Of a DNA stretch of 64,000 nt, positions 1 to 7,867 are shown piece after piece. This stretch comes from Lachnospiraceae bacterium (GTDB lineage: Bacteria; Bacillota_A; Clostridia; Lachnospirales; Lachnospiraceae), in contig JAFWYN010000004.1 in assembly GCA_017522685.1 (NCBI GenBank), forward strand, positions 1 through 64,000, read 5' to 3'. The translations under genes and the position numbers were made by a program. The notes under the pieces are model-generated. The model was not told where the DNA came from. It did not search any database and saw nothing but the letters and a program-made list of their open reading frames with translations. Position 1 is the stretch's first letter. Each line of letters opens with the position of its first letter.

Positions 1-83
1 ATCGTCCCTTATCTTGTTGCCATGCCGTCAGTCCTAAAACCGCCGACAATATATTTACACTGAAAACTCAGCGAAATATCGAT

Positions 84-602
84 TTAAAGCTTTCTTACTT
101 CTGCAAAGCTGATTTCAACCGGAGTCTCTCTGCCAAACAATTCTACATTGATGGTTGCAGTCTGCTTGCCGTGGTCAATCTTCTGAACCACACCAACGGT
201 ATCCTTCCAAACACCAGCTACTACTGCAATACTGTCTCCTTCTACGAAATCAACCGAAACGTTCTCAGTCTTAATACCGAGAGGCTTCATCTCAGCTTCT
301 GTAAGAGGTACCGGTTTACTTCCCGGTCCAACAAATCCTGTAACACCACGGGTGTTGCGAACAACATACCAGGTGTCGTCATTCATATCCATATTAAGAA
401 GCACATAACCAGGGAACAACTTTCTCTGAACGGTCTTCTTCACACCATTCTTAATCTCAACTACTTCCTCCATGGGTACTCGTACCTCAAGGATCTGCTC
501 TGCAAGATGCTTATTGTTCTCAATTGTTTTCTCAATATTGGCTTTGACCTTATTTTCATATCCTGAATACGTATGAACTACATACCACTTTGCCTCTGCC
601 AT
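84..602 (-). CDS. nusG: Transcription termination/antitermination factor NusG
   Basis: The 172-residue protein binds RNA polymerase and affects elongation, pausing and transcription-translation coupling. It opens with the NGN-domain signature KWYVVHTYSGYENKVK, contains the family motif LFPGYVLLNM near residue 63, and carries a C-terminal KOW motif (about residues 122-172, GDSIAVVAGVWKDTVGVV). The length is normal for bacterial NusG. A GAGGGTG ribosome-binding site precedes the ATG at 602. secE lies directly upstream and rpmG before it, the classic firmicute order; rplK would be expected beyond the window edge. The 83 bases between the stop and the window edge hold no gene that I can see. Identification is firm. 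Confidence 0.97.
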   Translation of the reverse strand: MAEAKWYVVHTYSGYENKVKANIEKTIENNKHLAEQILEVRVPMEEVVEIKNGVKKTVQRKLFPGYVLLNMDMNDDTWYVVRNTRGVTGFVGPGSKPVPLTEAEMKPLGIKTENVSVDFVEGDSIAVVAGVWKDTVGVVQKIDHGKQTATINVELFGRETPVEISFAEVRKL

Positions 603-618
603 AATTTCACCCTCGCTC

Positions 619-840
619 CTACAATTGTGTAATGAAATTTACGCCGTGCTGAATCAAGAAATCCAAAACAGCAATGATTAAGCCTGCAACTATGGATATG
701 GAAACAACTGCTACGGATTGCTTAAATGTGGAATTCTTATCCGGCCATGTAATTTTCTTGAACTCGGATTTAACGCCCTTGAAAAAGCTTGGTTTCTTAG
801 CTTTTTTAGCTACGGGCTTCTTTTCTGCGGAATCTCCCAT
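619..840 (-). CDS. secE: Preprotein translocase subunit SecE
   Basis: This is the small essential subunit of the SecYEG channel in the cytoplasmic membrane. A Lys-rich N-terminus ([18 protein letters not shown]) is followed by the SecE signature [10 protein letters not shown] and one C-terminal transmembrane helix ([19 protein letters not shown]). I chose the ATG at 840 because GGAGAG stands 4-9 bases before it; an in-frame ATG at 852 would add four residues but has only a weak SD. It ends 17 bases before nusG, so the two are co-transcribed. Confidence 0.94.
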   Translation of the reverse strand: MGDSAEKKPVAKKAKKPSFFKGVKSEFKKITWPDKNSTFKQSVAVVSISIVAGLIIAVLDFLIQHGVNFITQL

Positions 841-901
841 TATTCTCTCCATTCTGCCTTTTATTCGGCCAGTGCGATTGTTCTTTTATACACCAGAACG
901 A

Positions 902-1051
902 TTATTTGGTTTCCTTATGGTTTGTATGCTTCTTACAGAATCTACAATACTTCTTGGTTTCCATTCTGTCAGGATGAGTCTTCTTATCCTTGGTAGTATT
1001 GTAGTTACGCTGTTTGCACTCTGTACATGCTAAAGTAATCTTTGTACGCAT
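902..1051 (-). CDS. rpmG: 50S ribosomal protein L33
   Basis: A 49-residue ORF reads [20 protein letters not shown] at its start and ends [14 protein letters not shown]. The two CxxC pairs (CTEC and CRFC) are the zinc-binding cysteines of the Zn-type L33 paralogue. It is the first gene of the rpmG-secE-nusG operon and sits 61 bases ahead of secE. An SD (GGAGG, in ATGGAGGACATT) stands just before the ATG, and a strong extended -10 promoter lies about 120 bases upstream. It is a large-subunit ribosomal protein; the Zn-type is often one of two L33 copies in firmicutes. Confidence 0.95.
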   Translation of the reverse strand: MRTKITLACTECKQRNYNTTKDKKTHPDRMETKKYCRFCKKHTNHKETK

Positions 1052-1170
1052 AATGTCCTCCATTCCACTGCCGTAAAGGGCAATCTCTATCTTCTTTGTC
1101 TTTTACGTAATTTCAAGTCATTTTGAAATTTAAGCATAAAAAAAAGACCTAAAATCAATCTCGCTCAAAC

Positions 1171-1199
1171 ACTATAGCATAGATAGATTCATACGTCAA
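1171..1199 (-). promoter_or_regulatory. Promoter of the rpmG-secE-nusG operon
   Basis: On the minus strand TTGACG (1194-1199) and TATAGT (1171-1176) are separated by exactly 17 bases, and TGC immediately before the -10 makes it an extended -10 element. It lies about 120 bases upstream of rpmG, leaving a leader of about 110 bases. Spacing and hexamers fit a housekeeping sigma-A promoter well. Confidence 0.75.
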
Positions 1200-1249
1200 T
1201 CATTTTTTTGTACTTTTCTTGTATTTTATATATTTTTCTCTCCACACAC

Positions 1250-1278
1250 TTGTTTCTTCCTAATATATGTGCTACAAT
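1250..1278 (+). promoter_or_regulatory. Promoter of the FliD-like gene
   Basis: TTGTTT (1250-1255), a 17-base spacer and TACAAT (1273-1278) with TG one base upstream of the -10 form a plausible sigma-A promoter on the plus strand. It diverges from the rpmG promoter. The transcript would carry a leader of about 115 bases containing the hairpin at 1310-1341. No sigma-28 element was seen here, unlike at the flagellar genes on the other strand. The 1052-1400 gap is filled by the two divergent promoters and this leader. Confidence 0.55.
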
Positions 1279-1309
1279 TAACTTATAAAAGTGGGTAACT
1301 TTGATTATT

Positions 1310-1341
1310 TGATACCATCAAAAGGGAATTTGATTGTATCA
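1310..1341 (+). promoter_or_regulatory. Hairpin in the leader of the FliD-like gene
   Basis: Two 13-base arms (1310-1322 and 1329-1341) pair at 12 of 13 positions around the six-base loop AGGGAA. No T-run follows, so it is not an ordinary terminator. It lies inside the presumed 5' leader, about 60 bases ahead of the start codon. It could be an operator for a dimeric repressor or an RNA element; the sequence does not decide between them. Confidence 0.55.
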
Positions 1342-1400
1342 TAGTTTATAAGAAACATCAATATGTCCGGCTGAAATCACGGAAGAAAGGAGGCTAGGCA

Positions 1401-2696
1401 ATGAACGCTGCATTATCTACTGTCTATAATCATTATCTGACTGCATATGCGCCCAAGGGTACTACCCGCTATGATGCTCATAAAAAGAGCGACCTGAAGG
1501 GCATATACGATTCCATTGTCAAATTAAATAAAGAGTCTCCCTGGTATCTTCCCGCTACCGGCAAAGAGGTCCAGCATTATGCCATCGACCTGAAGGAAAA
1601 TGCGCGCAATCTTCACAATACCATTGCGTCCCTGGGTGGTTTGGATGATTCCCAGCTACTCAGCAAAAAGACCGCATACACCTCGGACGAAGAAATTGTA
1701 TCAGCTACCTTTGTGGGCAGCTATACACCGGGCATGCCTTCTCCCACCTTTACCATGGACATTAAAGAACTGGCGACTCCTCAGGAGAATATGGGACGCT
1801 TCTTAGACAAGGGCAAGGTTTCCCTGCCTGCCGGCACCTATTCCTTTGATGTGGCCATCAACGATATGAACTATGAATTCCAGTTCTCCATCGCCGAAAC
1901 AGATACCAACCAATCCATCCAGGAGCGTCTGGCCCGTCTGATCAGCACCTCAGGTGTAGGACTGAAAGCCAAGGTACTGGAAACGGACGGTCGCACTTCC
2001 TTGGCCATTCGTTCCGAGTCTACCGGATTGTCGGAACAGCAAAAATACATTTTCAACATCAGCGACGAACATACCAGCAAAGCAAAAGGTGCCGTAGAGT
2101 ACTTCGGCTTGGACTATGTCAGTCACGAAGCCTCCAATGCCCGCTTTGATGTGAATGGTGACGAGCGCACCTCTACCTCCAATCAATTTACAGTCGGTAA
2201 GATGTTTGAAGTGACCTTACACAGTACCAATCCTTTGGGCGTACCGGTGACCATCGGCATCAAGAACGATATTGAGTCCCTGACGGACAATGTACTGCAG
2301 CTGGCGAACGGATACAATGAGTTTATCAAAGCTACCTCCGAGTATATAAACACACAGCCCCGCAGCAAGCATGCGATACAGGAAATCAGCAGCATCGCTA
2401 CCCGCTATCAGACAGCCTTCCAAAGCATGGGCGTAAACCTGACGCAGGATGGCACCATCGAGATTAATATGTCCGCTCTGGGTAAGAGTATCGCCAGCGA
2501 CGAGGATATTGCCGATACTTTCGGCACCTTGAAGGAATTCTCCAATCACCTGATTCAAAAAAGTGAAGAGATTTCCCTAAATCCCATGAACTACGTAGAG
2601 AAAAAAATCGTAGCCTACAAGAATCCGGGACGCAGCTTTGCTAATCCCTATGTAACCAGTGCATACAGCGGCATGATGTTCAACGGATATTGTTAA
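1401..2696 (+). CDS. Orphan FliD-like (filament-cap-type) protein
   Basis: The 431-residue protein has no signal peptide or membrane helix. Its middle resembles the D2/D3 part of FliD: TFTMDIKELATPQENMGRFL recalls the FliD core strand, followed by SFDVAINDMNYEFQFSIA and NDIESLTDNVLQLANGYNEF, close to FliD stretches such as DIYDMIKNFLKEYNSIINEM. The N-terminal FliD motif (LxSGMDTDxLI) is absent, and the N-terminus (YNHYLTAYAPKGTTRYDAHK) looks different. A genuine fliD lies at 27762-29258. A strong SD (AAAGGAGG, 10 bases before the ATG) supports the start. It is the only plus-strand gene in the window, has its own promoter and terminator, and sits far from the flagellar block. It may be a specialised flagellar or surface protein; function is not known to me. 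Confidence 0.75.
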   Translation: MNAALSTVYNHYLTAYAPKGTTRYDAHKKSDLKGIYDSIVKLNKESPWYLPATGKEVQHYAIDLKENARNLHNTIASLGGLDDSQLLSKKTAYTSDEEIVSATFVGSYTPGMPSPTFTMDIKELATPQENMGRFLDKGKVSLPAGTYSFDVAINDMNYEFQFSIAETDTNQSIQERLARLISTSGVGLKAKVLETDGRTSLAIRSESTGLSEQQKYIFNISDEHTSKAKGAVEYFGLDYVSHEASNARFDVNGDERTSTSNQFTVGKMFEVTLHSTNPLGVPVTIGIKNDIESLTDNVLQLANGYNEFIKATSEYINTQPRSKHAIQEISSIATRYQTAFQSMGVNLTQDGTIEINMSALGKSIASDEDIADTFGTLKEFSNHLIQKSEEISLNPMNYVEKKIVAYKNPGRSFANPYVTSAYSGMMFNGYC

Positions 2697-2705
2697 TACA
2701 TATAG

Positions 2706-2750
2706 TAAGAACGAAAGAGAGAGCCTAACAGGCTCTCTCTTTCGTTCTTA
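2706..2750. terminator. Bidirectional terminator between convergent genes
   Basis: A perfect 20-bp stem (2706-2725 with 2731-2750) closes the five-base loop TAACA. The plus-strand FliD-like gene ends 10 bases before it. On the minus strand the stop codon of glf (2748-2750) is the outer edge of the stem, so one hairpin serves both convergent genes. The arm ends in TTTCGTTCTTA rather than a pure T-run. Confidence 0.85.
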
Positions 2751-3869
2751 CTTATTTTCGGCAGCCACCATATCCAAGGCAGCTTCGATTACTTTGTCCA
2801 TGTCATAATATTTGTACTGACCCAGTCGGCCGCCGAAGAGCACATTCGTCTCCTTGTCAGCCAACTCCTTATACTGTGCAAACAGGGTATTGTTGCGGTC
2901 ATCATTGATGGGATAGTAGGGTTCATCACCCTTTGCCCAGGTGGCCGGGTATTCTCTGGTGATAATGGTATCCGGCTGGGTACCAAACTCGAAATGCTTG
3001 TGCTCGATGATACGGGTGAAGGGAATCTCTCTTTCCGTATAGTTAACCACCGCATTGCCCTGATAGTTGTCACAGCCTTCTATGGTCTCCTCTTCAAAAC
3101 GAAGGGAACGGTACTGCAACTCACCCAACTGATAGCCGAAATACTCATCAATCATACCGGTATAGAGCACCTTTGCGAAGGTATCCTTGACTTCACCTTT
3201 TTCTTCATTCTGCTGCAAGAACTCTTTATAAGTAATCCCCAGCTGTATGGGAGTATCACCGAATAACTTCGTGATAATCTGCGTATATCCACCCTTAGGG
3301 ATACCCTGATAAGGGTCCGTAAAGTAATTATTGTCATAGGTAAAACGAACCGGCAAACGCTTAATAATAAAGGCCGGCAACTCCGCACAGCTTCTGCCCC
3401 ACTGCTTCTCCGTATAGCCCTTCACCAGCTTCTCATAAACATCACGGCCTATCAGATTCAGTGCCTGTTCCTCCAGATTCTGCGGTTCCTCCACATAAGC
3501 CTCTTTTCTCTGGGCCGCTATGATTTCCTTCGCCTCAGCCGGAGTCTTAATGCCCCACATCTTGCTGAAGGTGTTCATATTGAAGGGCATGTTGTAAAGC
3601 TCATCCTTATACACTGCCACCGGCGAGTTGATATAGTGATTAAACTCCGCAAAACCATTCACATAATCCCAAATCTTACGATTGGAGGTATGGAAAATAT
3701 GCGCACCATACTTGTGCACCTGTATCCCATTTTCCTCCCGGGTAAAAATATTGCCACCCACATGCTCTCGCTTGTCGATGGCCAGACAGGTCTTCCCTGC
3801 TTTCTTCATTTCATGTGCAAATACCGCTCCAAACAAACCTGTACCCACAATTAAATAATCATAATTCAT
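2748..3869 (-). CDS. glf: UDP-galactopyranose mutase
   Basis: This flavoenzyme interconverts UDP-galactopyranose and UDP-galactofuranose in the cytoplasm, supplying Galf for surface glycans. The 373 residues match the usual length. The N-terminus has the dinucleotide-binding fold YLIVGTGLFGAVFAHEM and AIDKREHVGGNI, then the family signature VHKYGAHIFHTSNRKIWDYV (about residues 50-70). Further conserved stretches are FTDPYQGIPKGGY and the C-terminal LFGGRLGQYKYYDMD, where the flavin and substrate arginine sit. It lies 12 bases after the small HTH gene and probably shares its transcript. It points to a galactofuranose-containing polymer in this organism. Confidence 0.96.
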   Translation of the reverse strand: MNYDYLIVGTGLFGAVFAHEMKKAGKTCLAIDKREHVGGNIFTREENGIQVHKYGAHIFHTSNRKIWDYVNGFAEFNHYINSPVAVYKDELYNMPFNMNTFSKMWGIKTPAEAKEIIAAQRKEAYVEEPQNLEEQALNLIGRDVYEKLVKGYTEKQWGRSCAELPAFIIKRLPVRFTYDNNYFTDPYQGIPKGGYTQIITKLFGDTPIQLGITYKEFLQQNEEKGEVKDTFAKVLYTGMIDEYFGYQLGELQYRSLRFEEETIEGCDNYQGNAVVNYTEREIPFTRIIEHKHFEFGTQPDTIITREYPATWAKGDEPYYPINDDRNNTLFAQYKELADKETNVLFGGRLGQYKYYDMDKVIEAALDMVAAENK

Positions 3870-3881
3870 GCCAAATCCTTC

Positions 3882-4214
3882 TTATGCCTTGTATTTCTCA
3901 ATCTCCGCAAAATCATCCATCAGCTCCAGGACTTTATCCCTGCCTATGGCGTTCAGCTTCATATAGTTTTGCATCACACGATTCTCAAGCAGCTGCGCAC
4001 CCAAAGAAGCATCACGCTCCAAAGAGGTGAAGTCCACCGGATTCAGGCTCAGCTTATCACACATCTTAATCACGGTACCATAGGCCATACCTTCGATACC
4101 ACGCTCCAATGCGGTCACCAAAGTACTGTATGGTATCGCCATATCCATGGCAAACTGTCTGATGCTACGATATTGACGCAAAATTTCACTTTTCAAAATC
4201 TCCGCTTTTGTCAT
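3882..4214 (-). CDS. Small helix-turn-helix regulator
   Basis: The 110-residue protein has an N-terminal HTH of Cro/XRE type: SEILRQYRSIRQFAMDMAIPYSTLVTALERG, followed by TVIKMCDKLSLNPVDFTSLE, the usual context of helices 4-5. The C-terminal part (YMKLNAIGRDKVLELMDDFAEIEKY) is a typical tail helix of short phage-type or housekeeping XRE regulators. It is the first gene of a two-gene unit with glf, preceded by GGAGGGG and by a good promoter. Its target is unknown; a role in setting glf expression is a guess from position alone. Confidence 0.8.
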   Translation of the reverse strand: MTKAEILKSEILRQYRSIRQFAMDMAIPYSTLVTALERGIEGMAYGTVIKMCDKLSLNPVDFTSLERDASLGAQLLENRVMQNYMKLNAIGRDKVLELMDDFAEIEKYKA

Positions 4215-4258
4215 CCTAATCCCCTCCGTTTTTCACAAAACGCATATCTTGTGTATTC

Positions 4259-4287
4259 AATATACCCTATTCTCAACAGCTTTGCAA
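4259..4287 (-). promoter_or_regulatory. Promoter of the HTH regulator-glf unit
   Basis: Minus-strand TTGCAA (4282-4287), 17 bases, TATATT (4259-4264). It lies about 45 bases upstream of the HTH gene. A short interrupted palindrome (CACAA and TTGTG, ten bases apart) lies between the -10 and the start codon and could be an autoregulatory operator, but it is weak. Confidence 0.65.
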
Positions 4288-4352
4288 GGCAAATATTTAC
4301 TTTTTCCCACATTTTTCTATATGAAATAATGGAAATCGTTTTTTCAATACTA

Positions 4353-5315
4353 TTAATAACCATATGACTGAACCACTTCCAGATAGTCACTGTTTTGGAT
4401 ATCGCAAGGGGTCACTATCAGGCCGCCGTCGCTATCTAAATCTATGCCGAACTGCTTGTAAGCATACCAAACCAGATGTGCACAGTGGGTGCCTTTTAAG
4501 ATGGGAGCGGAGTTCTTTTCCGGATCTGCTGCCTGTACTGTTTTTATTTTTGCTGGCGAGATCCTTTCCCATATGCCCGCATGCAAATGGTAGGGTACCT
4601 CCGTCAGGTTCTTTGTAGCGTAGGCGGCGATTTTTTGAGGTAACGATTCTGCTCCGTTGTTTGGGTTTTCAGCGCACTCGTCTTTTAGGGCGTACTCATC
4701 CTTCAGGCGAAGCACTTGAAAGGAAGGATAGGTGGACCATTTCTCTATAGGACTCAACTTAGTCACCGTGCCCAGCACGATTGCCTCCAGCACCAACCCT
4801 TTTTCCGCATCCACCACCAACGCCGCATGACCGTTGCGCCAGCCAAGAAAGCGTGAATTCTTGGTAATCAGGATATCTCCATCCTGCAGATCCACTAGGG
4901 GCATACCCGTGATTCTACGTCCCTGTTTGTCTACCAACCGTTCACTGATGGTGAAGGGAGTGGTGTTTAGGTTTTCTATGCAAATTGGTTCAAAGTAATG
5001 TTGTTGGATTTGAAGCAACTCTTGCTGCCGACCTTGCATTAGGAATTTACTGATAATACGGGGCTGCAGACCGGTCTGGGCGGACAAAGTGATTAATTGG
5101 TGGGATGTAAGGTGGGGCTGATTTAGTAATGGTTGGATGTCCATTTGTGCATACTGCGGCTTAGTATGCGCCTGTGGAATCGCTTCCGCCACCCAATTGT
5201 ATAAAAAAAGAAAGAGAGCCAGAATCGTAATGCATACCACACTCCGAACTCTTCTGCTCCTCTTTTGTATCGGTTCTATATTAAAAATACGCAATGTTAC
5301 CACCCGCCGAATCAA
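4353..5315 (-). CDS. YiiX-like permuted papain-fold protein, membrane anchored
   Basis: The roughly 320-residue protein has an N-terminal positive stretch and one hydrophobic segment (SVVCITILALFLFLYNWVAEA), so it is probably tethered on or exported through the membrane. The C-terminal two thirds look like the circularly permuted NlpC/P60 (YiiX/YaeF, DUF830) fold: LQDGDILITKNS, then NGHAALVVD with the candidate catalytic His near residue 163, and GTHCAHLVWYAYKQFG with the candidate Cys near 278. Such enzymes are thought to act on amide or ester bonds of peptidoglycan or lipids; the substrate here is unknown. Translation seems to start at a TTG (5315, or 5294, which has GGGTGG five bases upstream); no ATG gives the membrane segment. 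Confidence 0.72.
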   Translation of the reverse strand: MIRRVVTLRIFNIEPIQKRSRRVRSVVCITILALFLFLYNWVAEAIPQAHTKPQYAQMDIQPLLNQPHLTSHQLITLSAQTGLQPRIISKFLMQGRQQELLQIQQHYFEPICIENLNTTPFTISERLVDKQGRRITGMPLVDLQDGDILITKNSRFLGWRNGHAALVVDAEKGLVLEAIVLGTVTKLSPIEKWSTYPSFQVLRLKDEYALKDECAENPNNGAESLPQKIAAYATKNLTEVPYHLHAGIWERISPAKIKTVQAADPEKNSAPILKGTHCAHLVWYAYKQFGIDLDSDGGLIVTPCDIQNSDYLEVVQSYGY

Positions 5316-5323
5316 ATAATAAA

Positions 5324-5356
5324 CGCCCGCCGGGTAGCGTGGCTACCTGATGGGCG
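5324..5356 (-). terminator. Terminator after the Rpn-type gene
   Basis: Read on the minus strand, a GC-rich hairpin (outer CGCCC/GGGCG, inner GGTAGC/GCTACC around CAC) is followed by TTTATTATTT. It starts about 25 bases after the stop of the Rpn-type gene and just before the YiiX-like gene, so the latter needs its own promoter or read-through. Confidence 0.8.
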
Positions 5357-5381
5357 TGGTATTAGTATGGGCGGGAAATCT

Positions 5382-6419
5382 CTATCTATTCACGATTTGA
5401 CGCAATACTTCATAGTCTTCCTGTGAACTTCCCAACAGCTCACACGCTTTTTCCAAGCTTATGGATAATGACTTCATAAGATTTTCTACGCTCTGCTTTA
5501 AAGCATCCAGACGGCCCTCCTTAATTCCTTCGCTTCGTCCAACCTTGATTCCTTCACTAAGGCCTTCCTGCTTGCCATCCTCTATTAACTCCCTAATCGC
5601 CTGACACATATCATATTCCTCCTCTTTATTCTTACCTGTATCTTCCGTTTCCTTTTCACTCTTCTTAAATTTATGACGCTTCTTCCAGATAGCCGGATTA
5701 TCCATCACCACCGACAAAAACTCCAGACTGTCCTCATCCATATGGGAATACGCCTCATCTCCTGTCAGCTTTTCCAGTAGTCGCTTCTTGTCCTTCCGTA
5801 GCAGCAAAAGCTCAAACACGCTCCTTAACGGCTTATGAAAGACGGAAAAATCCTGCTCCTCATTCACACAATACAAACGGAAAGGATAGTCTGCGAACAG
5901 CTCTTTCATATCACCCTCATCCTCACCGAAATCCATCATATCCTGCAGGCTTCTAGGACCATCCCAAGGCTCCTCGCCCAGATAAAGACATAAAGCGTAA
6001 GTGGGCCACAGTCTGTCCGTCTTCCTCATCCCACAAAGCCGCTCATGTGATGTGGAAAACTTCTTTTCCTGAAGGTTCTGTGCTTTCAGTGCCTCCATCT
6101 GCTTCCTATACTCCAGGACATCATACTCCATGCAACGCACCGGCATCCCATAGTCAATGTAGCTCTGATGCTCTATGGCCAGTACCCGAATCGTACTACC
6201 GTACTTGTGGAGCATCTTAATATCCCTCACGCGCTCCCGATATTGCCGCTTATCCTCCTGTCCGGTATACTCCACCGGCTGAGTATAGCTTTCACTGCTC
6301 ACCGTCAAATCCTCTGAGTGTATCACATTCCTTCCGTCAAAATACACTCCGTTTACCAGGTCAGCAAATCTGACCCTGTCACTGCAAAAACGCTTTGTTA
6401 CTGCATCTTTACGTCCCAT
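5382..6419 (-). CDS. Rpn/PD-(D/E)XK nuclease-family transposase-like protein
   Basis: The 345-residue protein belongs to the large group annotated as Rpn recombination-promoting nuclease or PD-(D/E)XK transposase-like. The N-terminal half carries the nuclease-like core, RVLAIEHQSYIDYGMPVRCMEY, in which the E-x-Q motif resembles the family active site. The middle has a five-fold Glu/Lys-rich segment. The C-terminus has the tell-tale repeat EGLSEGIKVGRSEGIKEGRL followed by a helical tail (SVENLMKSLSISLEKACELL). I chose the ATG at 6419 because AAGGAGG stands eight bases ahead; an ORF start at 6455 lacks an SD. Rpn proteins are DNA endonucleases linked to genome plasticity and phage defence; activity here is not shown. 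A decayed relative follows upstream. Confidence 0.8.
   Translation of the reverse strand: MGRKDAVTKRFCSDRVRFADLVNGVYFDGRNVIHSEDLTVSSESYTQPVEYTGQEDKRQYRERVRDIKMLHKYGSTIRVLAIEHQSYIDYGMPVRCMEYDVLEYRKQMEALKAQNLQEKKFSTSHERLCGMRKTDRLWPTYALCLYLGEEPWDGPRSLQDMMDFGEDEGDMKELFADYPFRLYCVNEEQDFSVFHKPLRSVFELLLLRKDKKRLLEKLTGDEAYSHMDEDSLEFLSVVMDNPAIWKKRHKFKKSEKETEDTGKNKEEEYDMCQAIRELIEDGKQEGLSEGIKVGRSEGIKEGRLDALKQSVENLMKSLSISLEKACELLGSSQEDYEVLRQIVNR
5396..5496. repeat. Direct repeat copy 1 (3' end of the Rpn-type gene)
   Basis: This 101-base stretch, encoding the C-terminal tail of the intact Rpn-type protein, recurs in the same orientation at 6655-6755 with the same length and only scattered mismatches by eye. 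It shows that the gene and its decayed neighbour share a common module through duplication or recombination. Confidence 0.8.
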
Positions 6420-6637
6420 CTTCTGTTCCTCCTTTTCAGGCAGGAACCACATCACAGAAAGTTCCTACCCCAATATAAAATGTGATTTTTAAAGCAAGAT
6501 TTTTCTGAAATGTTAGAAATTAGAATTCATAGAAATAACAGAATATTTGCTTTGAAATAAGTGTAGCATAGGTGGTTGGGATTGGCAAGATGAAAAAGAA
6601 CACTCGCATCTTCCTGCAAAACTCTTCCACGGATAAA

Positions 6638-7545
6638 TTAATGTGTATTCAAAGTTTGACGCAATACTTCATAGTCTTCCGGCGAGCTTCCCAGCAGCAC
6701 GCAAGCCTTTTCCAAGCTTATGGGCAATGACTTCATCAGATTTTCTACGCTCTGCAGCATACCCTGTTGCACGCCCATCTGCAGGGCTTCCTCTACGCCC
6801 TTATCATACTCATCTCTAAACAAATCTATAATCGCTTCACACATGTCACTTTCCTCCTTAAACAATTCCTCATTCGCTCGGCCGATTACATTCATCACCG
6901 AACGGTACAGAGTATTCTTACGATGCTCATGATACTCCTTTGCCAATATATCTACTGCCATCTTATCCGGCAAATCATCGGTAAGATTTTTCAACCAGAA
7001 ATTCTCTTCCTTCGACAATTGCGATGTGACGATTAGCTACATCGCTAAAATATCACCCTTTATGTAGTAGATACCGACTTCCACTGCCTCTACTTCGAAA
7101 TGACGCACTTCTCTCAGATGCTGTACCAGCTTCCGCGGATAACCCTTCCACGGATGATACATCTGCCTTATAAAAGCAAGCGTAGCCATACACCTTATAA
7201 AAATCATCAATACTCAGATGATCCCGTGGACTCTTGTACTCCACAATATTGTACTTTCGAAAAATCCGCGCTATATTATTTTCCATTGGTTCATCTGAAT
7301 TCTTTTTAATAATTAATACATCAATCATCATAGGCCTCGTCCCCAACTGGTGCTCACTTTCAAAGTTCACCTTATCTTCCTCTTCGCACAGCTCAATCTG
7401 CAAGCTTGCAAAAATGCCGGATGCCACTGTAGCACCGGTTCCTCTCTCTTTACAGCTGTCATGTACCCTCCATATTCCGCAAGGTATTCCCCCAAAAAAT
7501 CCCTACTATTTTTACGCCTTGAAATAAAAGCATAGATTTTCCGAA
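6638..7545 (-). pseudogene. Broken Rpn/PD-(D/E)XK family gene
   Basis: Reading across three frames recovers one family protein. The 5' part reads IYAFISRRKNSRDFLGEYL and then GYMTAVKREEPVLQWHPAF. At the T-run 7410-7414 one T appears to be missing and the frame shifts to FASLQIELCEEEDKVNF and EYKSPRDHLSIDDFYKVYG, a typical nuclease-core segment. Near 7140-7150 the frame shifts again, with a likely small deletion, into GYPRKLVQHLREVRHF and VGIYYIKGDILAM. There a TAG (7037-7039) stands where a Gln codon is expected, and the same frame continues as LIVTSQLSKEENFWL to the end. No in-frame ATG is seen at the 5' end. Three independent lesions mean the gene is dead. Its tail matches that of the intact neighbour. 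Confidence 0.85.
6655..6755. repeat. Direct repeat copy 2 (3' end of the Rpn pseudogene)
   Basis: This is the partner of 5396-5496. It encodes SVENLMKSLPISLEKACVLL and the residues after it, differing from copy 1 at only a few codons. The stretch between the two genes (6456-6637) is AT-rich and contains nothing I recognise. Confidence 0.8.
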
Positions 7546-7867
7546 ATATAGAAAGTTAAGAAACTTAGAACAATAAGAAAGTATGCTTTAAATATAAATT
7601 ATCATATTTTTGTAAACAAATCAAGGGGGTATGTCGCTAAAATTTGAGCACCGACCTATAGTCGGTGCTCGAGTAGCGTACGATATACGCAAGAAATCTT
7701 TCTGTAGTTTTCTGATTCTTATGGTCCAACATCTGGTCGTCCGGTTGGCGTTTAGGACCATAATGTTGTGTGAAACTACTAGCAATGTATATATCGCAGA
7801 GAAAGTAGTGAAAACTTCATATAAATTTGCTGTCCACACACCCCTTCTATATGTTATCTGTTAATAC
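7546..7867. other. Gap between the Rpn remnant and the glycan island
   Basis: This 320-base stretch has two overlapping opposite ORFs of about 75 codons with no recognisable features or ribosome-binding sites, which I take as chance. The one clear element is the terminator hairpin at 7646-7670. About 195 bases lie between the last island gene and that hairpin, so the island transcript has a long 3' untranslated tail or contains unrecognised remnant sequence. Confidence 0.5.
7646..7670 (-). terminator. Terminator of the glycan island
   Basis: A perfect 10-bp stem GAGCACCGAC/GTCGGTGCTC around a five-base loop is followed on the minus strand by AAATTTTAGC. It is the first good terminator after the last island gene (stop at 7868). 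Confidence 0.75.

Noticed and set aside
171..566. Plus-strand ORF of 131 codons
   Set aside because: It lies wholly antisense to nusG, has no ribosome-binding site and a composition typical of a shadow frame.
1310..1341. Intrinsic terminator in the leader of the FliD-like gene
   Set aside because: The hairpin is strong but no T-run follows; the next bases are TAGTTTATAAG.
1279..1400. c-di-GMP or other riboswitch in the FliD-like leader
   Set aside because: Only a simple hairpin is visible; the conserved blocks of known c-di-GMP aptamers are missing.
7621..7864. Two opposite ORFs of about 75 codons in the gap before the island
   Set aside because: They overlap each other, show no recognisable motif or SD and include the terminator hairpin, so I treat them as chance.
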